Assembly: GCF_000016325.1 (NCBI RefSeq) | Contig: NC_009436.1 | Span: 3,348,001-3,412,000, forward strand | DNA from: Enterobacter sp. 638 | GTDB taxonomy: Bacteria; Pseudomonadota; Gammaproteobacteria; Enterobacterales; Enterobacteriaceae | Direction: 5' to 3' | DNA: 64,000 nt | Shown here: positions 46,601-55,674 of the stretch, in pieces | Position numbering within the stretch: position 1 is the first letter of the stretch | Layout: each line of letters starts with the position of its first letter | Notes under the pieces: model-generated | Database searches by the model: none | What the model was told of the DNA's origin: nothing | Seen by the model: the letters and a program-made list of their open reading frames with translations, nothing else | Program-made: the position numbers and the translations under genes

Positions 46601-49600
46601 TTCCGCCGCTGACCAATGGCTCGTATGACATCGAGCTAACCGTCACCAATAAAGACGGCGCGGGCAATGAAAGTGCCCCGTCACAGCCGGTCACCATTGT
46701 CATTGATACCGTTGCGCCGACCACGCCAGCTACGCCAGTGGTAACGGATAACGTCACGGAGATAACCGGCCCTGTCGCCGATAACGGCAGCACCAACGAT
46801 CCGCGTCCGGTGATAAGCGGGACGGGCACGCCGAACGACGTGATCACCATTTACGATAGCGTCGACGGTGCGCCGAAAAGTGAAGTAGGCCAGGTCACAA
46901 TCGGTGCTGACGGCAACTGGAGCTGGAGGCCGGATACTCCCCTGACACAAACGTCGCACACGTTCACCACCACCGCGACGGACGAAGCGGGCAACGTCTC
47001 GGGAACGTCTATCGCCATCAAAGTGACTATCGATACCGATGCCCCCCTGCCCCCGGCGATCACTGATGCGGGCGGCGTAAGCAATAACGGCGCGACGCAG
47101 GATACCACCCCGACCATTTCGGGAACGGGCGTCAGCGGCGATACGATCCTTATTTATAATAACGGCGTGCAAATCGGGACGGCGACGGTTGCAGGCGGCG
47201 TCTGGAGCTTTACGCCTACTACCGCGCTGAGCGAAGGGCCACACACGCTGACGGCGGCGCAAGTCGACGCGGCCGGTAACGTCAGCCCCCTGAGTCCGAT
47301 TTACACCGTCACCGTCGATACCATCGCGCCAACCACGCCGCTGATTGACAACATATCTTCCAGCACGCTCGCTAACGGCGTTCTTTACACCAACGACAAT
47401 ACGCCAACGCTGACCGGCACCGGCGAGCCGCGCACCGTGATCACCGTCTCTATTGACGGGACTGCGTCTACGGTCACCGCTACGGTTCAACCTGACGGGA
47501 CCTGGAGCTGGACGTCACCCACGGCGCTTCCTGATACCCCTCATGTCATCACCGTCACGTCCAGCGATGCGGCGGGAAATACCTCTGGCACGTCGACCAC
47601 TAACGTGACGGTGGATACCGATGCGCCCGCAGCTCCGGTCGTGACGGCGCTGGCTATCGAAGGCACGCCGATTACCGGTACGGCTGAAGCGGGCTCACTG
47701 GTGATTATCACGGGCCCCGGCCCGGGCGGCACCACCATTGAGTTGGGTCGCGGCATTGCGGTGGGCGGGAATTTCTCTATCGCCCTTTCGCCTGCGCAAA
47801 CCAACGAAACCACGCTTACGGTCAGGGCGACAGATGCGGCGGGCAACCTCAGCGATCCCACCACCTTTAACGTCGCGGATGCGCCCGATCTGCCCGACGT
47901 GCCGGTCATCACCTCAATCGCTGATAACAACGGCACGGACAGCATCGAAGTGAAAGGGGGAAGTTCCGACGACACCACGCCGGTTATCAGCGGAACCGGT
48001 CCAGAAAACAGTACCATTACCCTGTATCTGAACGGGGTGGAGATCGCCACGATTGGGCTGGGCGCGGGGCAAACCACCTGGAGTTACACGGTTCCGGCGG
48101 GAAGCGCGTTGGCAGAAGGTACCTACAATTTCACGGCCACCGCGACGATCGGCGGAGCCACCAGCGGGCTTTCCGCGGCGGCGACGGTGACGATCGACCT
48201 GACGGCACCGAACATCCCTGCGATTGGTGCCGTGACTGATGACGTGGGTCCTGGCACCGGCCCCCTGACCAACAATCAAATTACCAATGACAGCCAACCG
48301 ACGCTGACCGGCAATGCGACGGCGGGCGATACCATTTCCGTCTACAGCAACGGCACGCTGCTCGGCAGCGTGTTAGTAGGTCCAACGGGCGCGTGGAGCT
48401 TTACCCCTCCGAGCGCGCTGGCCGAGGGCAGCAATGTGCTGACCATCAGGGCCACCGATCCGGCCGGGAATCAAAGTGGTGCTTCCGCCCCGTTCACTAT
48501 TGTGGTCGATACAGTCTCTACCACGCCGGTGATTGTGGGCGCGGAAGATAACGTCGGCACAACAGAAAACATTCCGACGAACGGCGTCACCAACGACACC
48601 ACGCCGACACTCTCCGGTACGGCGGAAGCCAACAGCGTCATCGCGATTTTCGAAGGTGCAACGCAGATCGGCACCGCCATCGCCAACGGCAGCGGCGCGT
48701 GGACATTCACCCCTGCCGCCGCCCTGAGTGAAGGCTCACACACCTTCACCGTCAAAGCGACCGATCCGCAGGGTAACGTCAGCATTGCCTCCAATGCGTA
48801 CACGGTCGTCATCGACATCACCCCGCCAGCGGTACCGGTGCTGAGCACGGTTAACGACAACGTCACCGGCGGTGCGTTCGGCAATTTAACAGCGGGACAA
48901 GTGACCAACGACGCGACCCCAACGCTGAGCGGAACGGGCGTGACGGGCAGCACGATCCATATTCTCAATAACGGCATTGAAATCGGCACCGCAACCGTCG
49001 CCAACGGCACGTGGACCTTCACGCCGCCCGCTAATCTGCCCGACGGCGCTTACAACATCAGGGTTAACGCCAGCGATGCGGCGGGCAACGTCTCCGCGAA
49101 TTCACCAGTATTCTCATTTACCGTCGACACCACCCCACCCGCCGCACCGATTGTGCTCACGGTGCTGGATGATGTCGGCCCGGTGATCGGGGAAATCACC
49201 AGCGGCGACAGCACCAACGATAATCGGCCAACCTTTAACGGCACGGGCGAAGTCGGGGGCACCATTACCCTGCTGAATGACGGACAACCGTTCGGCACCG
49301 CCATCGTCAACGCCCAGGGGAACTGGACATTCACCCCGACCGCGCCGCTGAGCGAAGGCACACACACCATTACCCTTAGCACGACCGATGTCGCGGGCAA
49401 TACCAGCACGACCACCAGCACGTTCGAACTGACGGTCGACACCTTCGCGCCTTCTGCACCGGCCATTATTAACGCGACCGATAATGTGGGAAGCGTCCTG
49501 ACTCCAGTGACCAACGGCAAAACCACCGATGACACCACGCCAACGCTGAACGGGACGGCGGCGGGCAACGCAACGGTGACTATTTATGAAAACGGCGGCG

Positions 49601-52600
49601 TCGTGGGTACCGTTCAGGCCAACGCATCAGGCGAATGGAGCTTTACGCCAGGCAGCGCGTTAAGCAACGGGAGCCACACCTGGACCGCCACCGCGACCGA
49701 CGCGGCGGGTAACGTCAGCGTGGCGTCGCCTGGCTTCACGGTGATTGTCGATACCATCGCGCCGCTCGCCCCAGTGATTACGCAGGCGTTTGACGACGTT
49801 GGCACTGTCACCGGGCCGCTGAGCAACGGGCAAACCACCGATGACACCGTTCCGCGTCTCATCGGGACCAGCGAACCTAACGCCACCATCAACATTTTTG
49901 AAGGGAACACGCTCGTTGGCACAACCACCGCCGATGCCAGCGGTAATTGGGCCGTCACGCTCAACACCACGTTCCCTGAAGGGCCGCACCAGTTCGTGGC
50001 GCGGGCGACCGATGCGGCGGGCAACACCGGCGATCCGTCGTCACCATTTAATCTGAACATTGACCTCACGCCGCCCGCCATTCCGTTGCTGGTGAGCGTG
50101 GTCGATGACGTGGGCACCACGGCCACGATCAACAGCGGACAGATAACCAACGACGCGCAGCCTACGCTCAGCGGGACGGCGGAAGCGGGTTCGACGATTA
50201 AAATCTACGATAACGGCGTGCAAATCGGCAGCGTAACCGCTGCAGACGGCACTTGGAGCTTTACGCCAACGCCAGCGTTAGCCGACGGCCAGCATCCGCT
50301 GACGATCACCGCGACCGATCCGTCGGGCAATACCAGCGTTGCGACGACGCCGTTTGTGCTGAACCTGGATGCCACCCCGCCAAATGCGCCGATCATCACA
50401 ACGATTGTCGATGATGTCGGCCCGAACCTGGGAACGATCGCGGGCGGCACACCAACCAACGATACGCAACCGACGCTGAACGGCACCGCGGAAGCCAACG
50501 CGGTGGTGCGCATTTACGACGGCGGTACGCTGGTCGGCACCGTCACGGCGGATGCCAACGGCAACTGGACGCTGCCGCAAACCTCCACCATTCTGACCAA
50601 CGGCCAGCACAACTTCACCGCAACCGCCACCGATGCTGCGGGCAACACCAGCGCGCCGTCGTCCATCTCCTCGGTCGTGGTCGATACCATCGCTCCTAAC
50701 CTGCCGACCACGCTCGCGGTCATCACCAACGGGACGCACGTCACCGGTGTTGCCGAAGCGGGCAGCACCGTGACGATAACCACCAGCGGCGGAACCGTGC
50801 TGGGCACCGCCACGGCGGATGGCACCGGCAGCTTTAACGTCACTATTTCACCGCCGCAAACCAACGGCGAATCACTGCTGGCGTTTGCAACCGATAAGGC
50901 TGGCAACGTCGGCGGCAACGCAACGGTGGTCGCGCCGTTTACCAACCTGCCAAACGCGCCGGTGATTGTGACGATTGACGATAACGTCGGTACGCTGATC
51001 GGCAATTTAACCAACGGGAAAGCGACCGACGACACCACGCCGACGCTGACCGGCACCGCGCAGCCAAACTCCACCGTCACGCTGTATAACAACGGCGTGG
51101 CAATGGGCACCGCGACCGCCGACATCAACGGCGACTGGTCGTTTACCACGCCAGTTCTCAGCCAGGGCTCGCACGCCTTCACCGCCACGGCCACCAACGT
51201 GGTGGGCGGCGTCGGTCCGGTATCATCGCCATCCACCATTATTGTCGATACCGTCGCGCCGAACGCGCCAACCGGGACCTTCAACGCCGACGGTAGCGTC
51301 CTGACTGGCAGCGCCGAAGCGGGCAGCACGGTGACGATTCGCCTGCCGGACAATTCGACGTTCACTACAGTCGCCAACAGCAGCGGCACGTACAGCTACA
51401 CCTTCCTGAACAAACAGACGGAAGGCAACACCCTGCAAATCACCGCCACCGATGCCGCTGGGAACACCTCTACGCCAGGTTCGGTGCTGTCACCGGTTGT
51501 GGCGCTGTCGGCAAGTACCAACGTTGAGGAGCTGGATATCAGCACCACGGCCACGGTCACTAACGCGCAGTACAGCGATTACGGATTCCTGCTGGTCGGC
51601 GCGCTCGGCAACGTACTGACGTTACTGGGCAACGACACGGCGCAGGTGGGGTTCGTGGTTTCAGACGGCGGCAACGCGGATATCTCGATCAACGCGAACG
51701 CCACGGGCGTGGTGCTCTCGCTGCTCAACACGCTGGAGGTGGTGGTTCAGCGCTGGGACGGCGTCAATAACACCTGGACGACGGTCGTTGATACCGGCCT
51801 GCCGCAGTTTGCCAACCTGCTCACGCTCGGCGCGAGCGGCGTGACGCTGAACATGACCGGGCTGGAAAACGGCCAGTATCGCGTCCTAAGCTACAACACC
51901 AATCTGCTGGCCACCGGGTCTTACACAAGTCTCGACGTAGACGTGACCGAAACCAGCGCCGGGGTCATCACCGGGATCTCAACCCAAAGCGGCAACGTCA
52001 TTTATGACCTTGACCCGACGACGGGCAGCGATAACGCGCCAGCGGGAACCCGCATCACGGCCGTGACCGACGCGCAAGGTAACGCAGTCAACGTGACGGC
52101 GGACGGCACCATCATTCAGGGGCAGTACGGCACGCTGACCATCAACCTGAACGGGAGTTACACCTACACGCTGACCAACACCAGCGCTGCCGTGCTGGGT
52201 CGCACCGAGAGCTTCACCTATACCATCGGGCATAACGGTGCCACCGCCTCGGCAAAACTGGTGATTTCACTCGGCGCAAATACCGTCACCAATAGCGTCA
52301 CAGCGGTCGACGATACGGCATCGCTGACCTACGACACCAGCGTACACGCGATCAACAACGGCCCGTCGTCCCAGGGCGGATTCACCGTCGCGGGCGTTAA
52401 TCTTGGCAGCACGCTGGGGCTGAACCTACTCGACGATCTGAGCAATCCGATCATCTACAGCGTGCAGGAAGGCACCACCCGCACCATGACTATTCAGGCC
52501 TCGGTCGGCGGCGTGGCGCTGGCGTCGGTGTTTGACCTGTATATCTATAAATTTAACGATGCGACCCAAACCTTCGAGCAGATGCGCGTTCAGCCGGGCT

Positions 52601-54192
52601 GGCTGCGCGCGCCGCTGCTGGGCGGCACCTCGGGCACGCTGACGCTGAACCTGCCTGCGGGCGAATACCTGTTCCTGCTCAATACCGCAGCCGGGATCAC
52701 GGTGCTCACGGGGTATACCCTTAACGTGCTGGAGGATCACGTTTATAACGTGGCGAGCGTGGGGGCATCGACGACGGGTGACGTGCTGGCGGACGATATT
52801 GCGCCGCAGGGCACGCTGGTCACCGAGGTCAACGGTGTCGCCGTTAACGCCACGGGCGTGACCGTTATTCAGGGTGAATACGGTACGCTGACGATTAACG
52901 CTCAGGGGAGCTACACCTATACGCTGCGCAGCGGTATCGGCGCGGATCACATCAAAACGCCGGATACGTTCGTCTACACCATCACTGCGCCAAACGGGGA
53001 TAAAGACACGGCGTCGCTGAATATCACACCAACCGCACGGGCGATGGATGCAGTGAACGACGTCAGCGCCGTGATGGACGTGACCTCCCTGCACCACACC
53101 ACTGCGTATTCTGACACCACCGTGGGCACCGCAAGCTGGACCACCGCGCTGTTAGCGCCGACTCAGGGCAGCGGCAGCGGCACATTTGTGGTGGATGCCA
53201 ACACGGCGCTGCATAACGTGGCGCTGCACTTCAACGTCGCATCGCTGCTGGCGCTGGGTGGGTTGACGGTGAGCTGGTCGATCAGTAATGGATCGACGGT
53301 TATCCGCAGCGGTTCGTTTGCCGGCGGTGCGCTGCTGGGCGGCAAAATCGATATCAACCTCGGCGGACTGGATCTGGACGCCGGAACCTACACGCTGAAC
53401 TTCACCGGCAACGTGCCGGGGCTGAGCGTCGGCGGCATCCTCATCACCCCAAGCGTGACGGGGACGGCCTACTCGCTGAGCCAGTTCGACTCCACCAGCG
53501 GGCATACGGTTAATGGCAATATCTTTGACGGCAGCGACTCGCAAGGGGCGACGGATCAGCTGCACTCCGTGGATACGCGCCTGAGCATCACCGGCTATAA
53601 CGGCGTCACCACCACGCTGGATCCGTACACCGCCAGCACTGCAACGTCGACCATTCAGGGGCATTACGGCACGCTGTCCATCGGCGCTGACGGGCATTAC
53701 ACCTACACGCTCAACACCGGGGTTTCACTTTCCAGCATCACCTCGAAAGAGGTCTTCAACTACACCCTGACCGATGCGGCAGGCAAAACGGACAGCGCCT
53801 CGCTGACCATCAACATGGCACCGCAGTTCATCAGTTCGGAGCATAACGATCTCATCACCGGGACGGCTTACGCTGACACCTTGATTTACCAGGTGCTTAA
53901 CAACACCGTGGGAAATGCCACGGCGGGCAACAGCAGCGGCGATCACTGGACTAATTTCTCGATAAGCCAGGGGGACAAAATTGACATCGGCGATCTGCTG
54001 GTGGGCTGGAACGGACAGTCCTCTACGCTTGGGAATTACGTCCACGTGACCCAAAGCGGTAATAACACTGTGATCTCCATCGACCGCGATGGCGCAGGGA
54101 GTGCCTACACTAATACAACGCTTGTTACGCTGGACAACGTCCAGGCCACCTACGACGAGTTAGTCAACCAGCATCACAACATCATTACCTGA
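43621..54192 (+). CDS. bapA: BapA-like giant biofilm adhesin secreted by type I system
   Basis: 3523 aa from MSQISVISKLTGVETTTEGN (43621; GGAG upstream). Residues 1-130 are the BapA prefix-like domain (LNSGETITLKNFYV), then a Gly/Asn-rich linker (about 140-165). From about 170 to 2625 lie some 25 Ig-like repeats of two sizes (about 84 and 104 aa) with boundaries like VDT.AP.AP and DAAGN.S. The C-terminal 900 residues hold three VCBS-like units (IQGQYGTLTINLNGSYTYTL and variants) and a T1SS-143-type secretion end (NDLITGTAYADTLIY, GDKIDIGDLLVGW). No signal peptide. The secretion genes follow directly. Salmonella BapA lies near the same chromosomal place. Confidence 0.92.
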   Translation: MSQISVISKLTGVETTTEGNQVSLGQSSIVKLHVGRADISHYARNGNDLVVSLNSGETITLKNFYVGDAQGASMLVLEESDGALWWIEDPTAVEHYEAISSIDALMAASGGDASGGAAIWPWVLGGAAVAGGIAVAAGSGGGGGGGSGGGNNNNPGNLGNSENPLNSDTTPPNAPTNLAFSTDGTTVTGTAEPNSTITLKDANGNLVGTGQADSDGKFTIELGTPLINGEQITATATDAAGNISQDGHVTAPDLVTPDAPTLILVNDDAGSITGPLIQNQVTDDARPTLSGSGEPGTLITIYDKGVQIGTTQVGANGSWTFTPGTALSEGNHSLTLTATDAAGHVSVPSDAFTLMVDTLAPPAPVMTLNPAGTEVTGTAEPNSTITITSNNQPIATGKADGNGNFVIPLSPAQIDGETIRVVATDEAGNTSLPATTTAPDNIAPAMPANLAVAAGGNSVTGTTEPHCTVTVKAPNGDVIGEATADGDGHFTVPIFPPHLNGEVLLVLATDTSSNTSLPGQADAPDTTKPLAPDNPVVSGDGTKVTGTAEPGSTVTIREDGVKIGEGKADDQGNFSVTIAPPKLNGEILTAEAADKAGNTGPTANATAPDITPAQTPTIVSVEDNAANVTGPVPQSGLTNDSTPTITGTGEPGTLVYIYSGDNQIGTANVLSNGSWSFTPTVHLPEGGHVLTAVAVDDALNRSETSNSWSITVDSLAPAAPVITQVVDDVPGRTGALDINEVTNDNRPTLNGTGEPGTTISIRLDGTQIGTALVNDGGAWTYTPTIVFQNGQHTLTATAIDKAGNVSAASGGFTFTVDTTAPPPPSITTVTDNTGDVKGILTSGSPTDETHPVMQGTAPAGTTIAIYDGTTLLGSAVLDGSGGWSFTPPSTLTDGTHVLTAVATNAAGTSTPSGSFTLVVDTVAPATPDSPDITVNPDNAPIGTALNPGEATRDTSPTLSGTGNVGDTVTIYIDGVKQPGAVIVDDDGKWSWSPVPPLTNGSYDIELTVTNKDGAGNESAPSQPVTIVIDTVAPTTPATPVVTDNVTEITGPVADNGSTNDPRPVISGTGTPNDVITIYDSVDGAPKSEVGQVTIGADGNWSWRPDTPLTQTSHTFTTTATDEAGNVSGTSIAIKVTIDTDAPLPPAITDAGGVSNNGATQDTTPTISGTGVSGDTILIYNNGVQIGTATVAGGVWSFTPTTALSEGPHTLTAAQVDAAGNVSPLSPIYTVTVDTIAPTTPLIDNISSSTLANGVLYTNDNTPTLTGTGEPRTVITVSIDGTASTVTATVQPDGTWSWTSPTALPDTPHVITVTSSDAAGNTSGTSTTNVTVDTDAPAAPVVTALAIEGTPITGTAEAGSLVIITGPGPGGTTIELGRGIAVGGNFSIALSPAQTNETTLTVRATDAAGNLSDPTTFNVADAPDLPDVPVITSIADNNGTDSIEVKGGSSDDTTPVISGTGPENSTITLYLNGVEIATIGLGAGQTTWSYTVPAGSALAEGTYNFTATATIGGATSGLSAAATVTIDLTAPNIPAIGAVTDDVGPGTGPLTNNQITNDSQPTLTGNATAGDTISVYSNGTLLGSVLVGPTGAWSFTPPSALAEGSNVLTIRATDPAGNQSGASAPFTIVVDTVSTTPVIVGAEDNVGTTENIPTNGVTNDTTPTLSGTAEANSVIAIFEGATQIGTAIANGSGAWTFTPAAALSEGSHTFTVKATDPQGNVSIASNAYTVVIDITPPAVPVLSTVNDNVTGGAFGNLTAGQVTNDATPTLSGTGVTGSTIHILNNGIEIGTATVANGTWTFTPPANLPDGAYNIRVNASDAAGNVSANSPVFSFTVDTTPPAAPIVLTVLDDVGPVIGEITSGDSTNDNRPTFNGTGEVGGTITLLNDGQPFGTAIVNAQGNWTFTPTAPLSEGTHTITLSTTDVAGNTSTTTSTFELTVDTFAPSAPAIINATDNVGSVLTPVTNGKTTDDTTPTLNGTAAGNATVTIYENGGVVGTVQANASGEWSFTPGSALSNGSHTWTATATDAAGNVSVASPGFTVIVDTIAPLAPVITQAFDDVGTVTGPLSNGQTTDDTVPRLIGTSEPNATINIFEGNTLVGTTTADASGNWAVTLNTTFPEGPHQFVARATDAAGNTGDPSSPFNLNIDLTPPAIPLLVSVVDDVGTTATINSGQITNDAQPTLSGTAEAGSTIKIYDNGVQIGSVTAADGTWSFTPTPALADGQHPLTITATDPSGNTSVATTPFVLNLDATPPNAPIITTIVDDVGPNLGTIAGGTPTNDTQPTLNGTAEANAVVRIYDGGTLVGTVTADANGNWTLPQTSTILTNGQHNFTATATDAAGNTSAPSSISSVVVDTIAPNLPTTLAVITNGTHVTGVAEAGSTVTITTSGGTVLGTATADGTGSFNVTISPPQTNGESLLAFATDKAGNVGGNATVVAPFTNLPNAPVIVTIDDNVGTLIGNLTNGKATDDTTPTLTGTAQPNSTVTLYNNGVAMGTATADINGDWSFTTPVLSQGSHAFTATATNVVGGVGPVSSPSTIIVDTVAPNAPTGTFNADGSVLTGSAEAGSTVTIRLPDNSTFTTVANSSGTYSYTFLNKQTEGNTLQITATDAAGNTSTPGSVLSPVVALSASTNVEELDISTTATVTNAQYSDYGFLLVGALGNVLTLLGNDTAQVGFVVSDGGNADISINANATGVVLSLLNTLEVVVQRWDGVNNTWTTVVDTGLPQFANLLTLGASGVTLNMTGLENGQYRVLSYNTNLLATGSYTSLDVDVTETSAGVITGISTQSGNVIYDLDPTTGSDNAPAGTRITAVTDAQGNAVNVTADGTIIQGQYGTLTINLNGSYTYTLTNTSAAVLGRTESFTYTIGHNGATASAKLVISLGANTVTNSVTAVDDTASLTYDTSVHAINNGPSSQGGFTVAGVNLGSTLGLNLLDDLSNPIIYSVQEGTTRTMTIQASVGGVALASVFDLYIYKFNDATQTFEQMRVQPGWLRAPLLGGTSGTLTLNLPAGEYLFLLNTAAGITVLTGYTLNVLEDHVYNVASVGASTTGDVLADDIAPQGTLVTEVNGVAVNATGVTVIQGEYGTLTINAQGSYTYTLRSGIGADHIKTPDTFVYTITAPNGDKDTASLNITPTARAMDAVNDVSAVMDVTSLHHTTAYSDTTVGTASWTTALLAPTQGSGSGTFVVDANTALHNVALHFNVASLLALGGLTVSWSISNGSTVIRSGSFAGGALLGGKIDINLGGLDLDAGTYTLNFTGNVPGLSVGGILITPSVTGTAYSLSQFDSTSGHTVNGNIFDGSDSQGATDQLHSVDTRLSITGYNGVTTTLDPYTASTATSTIQGHYGTLSIGADGHYTYTLNTGVSLSSITSKEVFNYTLTDAAGKTDSASLTINMAPQFISSEHNDLITGTAYADTLIYQVLNNTVGNATAGNSSGDHWTNFSISQGDKIDIGDLLVGWNGQSSTLGNYVHVTQSGNNTVISIDRDGAGSAYTNTTLVTLDNVQATYDELVNQHHNIIT

Positions 54193-54211
54193 TAGCAAAA
54201 GTCAGAAACGA

Positions 54212-54232
54212 CCCGGGCGTTCAGCGCCCGGG
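54212..54232 (+). other. Stem-loop between bapA and bapB
   Basis: Perfect 8-bp stem CCCGGGCG / CGCCCGGG with loop TTCAG and no T-run. It may lower read-through or protect the upstream mRNA, setting the ratio of adhesin to transporter. Confidence 0.6.
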
Positions 54233-54270
54233 CGCAGGCATTAGGCAGCATTTTTTATTAGGGACAAAGA

Positions 54271-55674
54271 ATGGGAATAAAGATGCCTTACTGGTGGCTC
54301 TCGTGCTGCCTGATATCTGTGCCTGTTCTCGCGGCAAATCCGGCGGCGGTGATCAACCCCGGCCTGCTGAGCGAAGAACAGGAATTACCCTCACTGAATG
54401 GCCGTATCGCCCCTGCGCCGGGCAAAGCGGCACCGGGTACGCTCAAGCTTGGCGATGCTGTCAATCGCGCGGTTAACTGGCATCCGACCATCAGTGAAGC
54501 CGTTGGCAAACTGTATGAACAATCGGACGTCGTCGATATCGCCAAATCCAAATATTATCCGCAAATTAATGCGGGTATGGACAATGGCTTTACCCATAAC
54601 GGGGACGGCAATAACTTTACCCCGTCGCTCGTTTTATCGCTCTCCCAGATGCTGTACGACTTTGGCAAAGTTGCGAGTCAGGTGCGCGCCGAAACCGCCG
54701 GTGTCGCCCAGCAGCAGGCCAACGTGCTGGTGAGCATTGATACCATCGCCCACGATACCGCGCTGGCGATGGTGCAGGTGCAAACCTGGCAGCAAATGGT
54801 GGACACCGCCAAAGAACAGCTGGATGCGCTGTCATCTATCGGATCGCTGACCCGTCAGCGCAACGACGAAGGCGCGACGTCGCTCTCCGATGTGGTGCAA
54901 ACCGATGCGCGTATCGAAGGCGCACGCGCGCAGCTAATGCAATATACGGCCAGCCTCGACAGTTCCCGCGCCACGCTGATGAGTTTTCTCGGCTGGAATA
55001 ACCTGAATCAAATCAGTAACGACTTTCCCGACAACCTGAAGCGCAGCTGTGATATCGCCGAACCGGACGATCGTCTGGTGCCAGCGGTGCTCTCCGCATG
55101 GGCGCAGGCCAACGTGGCCCAGGCGAATCTCGATTACGCGAACGCACAAATGACGCCGACCGTCTCGCTCGAGCCGGAAGTGCGCCACTATCTCAACGAA
55201 CGTTATGCGGGCAACGAAACCCTGGACCGCACGCAGTATTCCGCGTGGGTTAAAGTCCAGATGCCGCTGTATCAGGGCGGCGGATTGACCGCGCGGCGTA
55301 ACGCTGCCGGGCACGCCGTGGACGCGGCACAATCCACTATCCAGCGCACGCGCCTCGACGTGCGGCAAAAACTGCTGGAATCGCGCAGCCAGGTGATGAG
55401 CCTGCTGAGCACGCTGCAAATTCAGGGTCGTCAGGAAGCGCTTAGCGCCCGCACCCGCGAACTCTATCAGCAACAGTATCTGGATCTCGGCACACGCCCG
55501 CTGCTGGACGTGCTCAACGCCGAGCAAGAAGTCTATCAGGCACGGTTTACGCAGCAGCAAACTCTTGGGCAACTGCATCAGCTCCAGTTGAGTTGCCTGT
55601 ATAACACGGGCCGTTTGCGGCATGCGTTCGATCTTGAGAATCGCACGATTCAGACGGTGGAGATCCAGCCATGA
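54271..55674 (+). CDS. bapB: TolC-family outer-membrane component of the Bap secretion system
   Basis: 467 aa. Signal peptide (WWLSCCLISVPVLAANP), then the OEP repeat pattern: GDAVNRAVNWHPTISEAVGK, PSLVLSLSQMLYDFGKVASQ, MPLYQGGGLTARRNAAGHAV and YQQQYLDLGTRPLLDVLNAE, as in LapE/AggA-type proteins. It forms the outer-membrane exit tunnel. The stop overlaps bapC by 4 bases. Confidence 0.9.
   Translation: MGIKMPYWWLSCCLISVPVLAANPAAVINPGLLSEEQELPSLNGRIAPAPGKAAPGTLKLGDAVNRAVNWHPTISEAVGKLYEQSDVVDIAKSKYYPQINAGMDNGFTHNGDGNNFTPSLVLSLSQMLYDFGKVASQVRAETAGVAQQQANVLVSIDTIAHDTALAMVQVQTWQQMVDTAKEQLDALSSIGSLTRQRNDEGATSLSDVVQTDARIEGARAQLMQYTASLDSSRATLMSFLGWNNLNQISNDFPDNLKRSCDIAEPDDRLVPAVLSAWAQANVAQANLDYANAQMTPTVSLEPEVRHYLNERYAGNETLDRTQYSAWVKVQMPLYQGGGLTARRNAAGHAVDAAQSTIQRTRLDVRQKLLESRSQVMSLLSTLQIQGRQEALSARTRELYQQQYLDLGTRPLLDVLNAEQEVYQARFTQQQTLGQLHQLQLSCLYNTGRLRHAFDLENRTIQTVEIQP

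Noticed and set aside
44119..51438. Many long minus-strand frames under the adhesin gene
   Set aside because: They arise from the biased GC-rich repeat coding on the plus strand; their Val/Pro/Ser-rich low-complexity sequences repeat with the adhesin repeats.
44128..51500. Repetitive DNA that might suggest a CRISPR or satellite array
   Set aside because: The repeats are diverged 84-104-codon units in one open frame, i.e. Ig-like domains, without short identical repeats and spacers.
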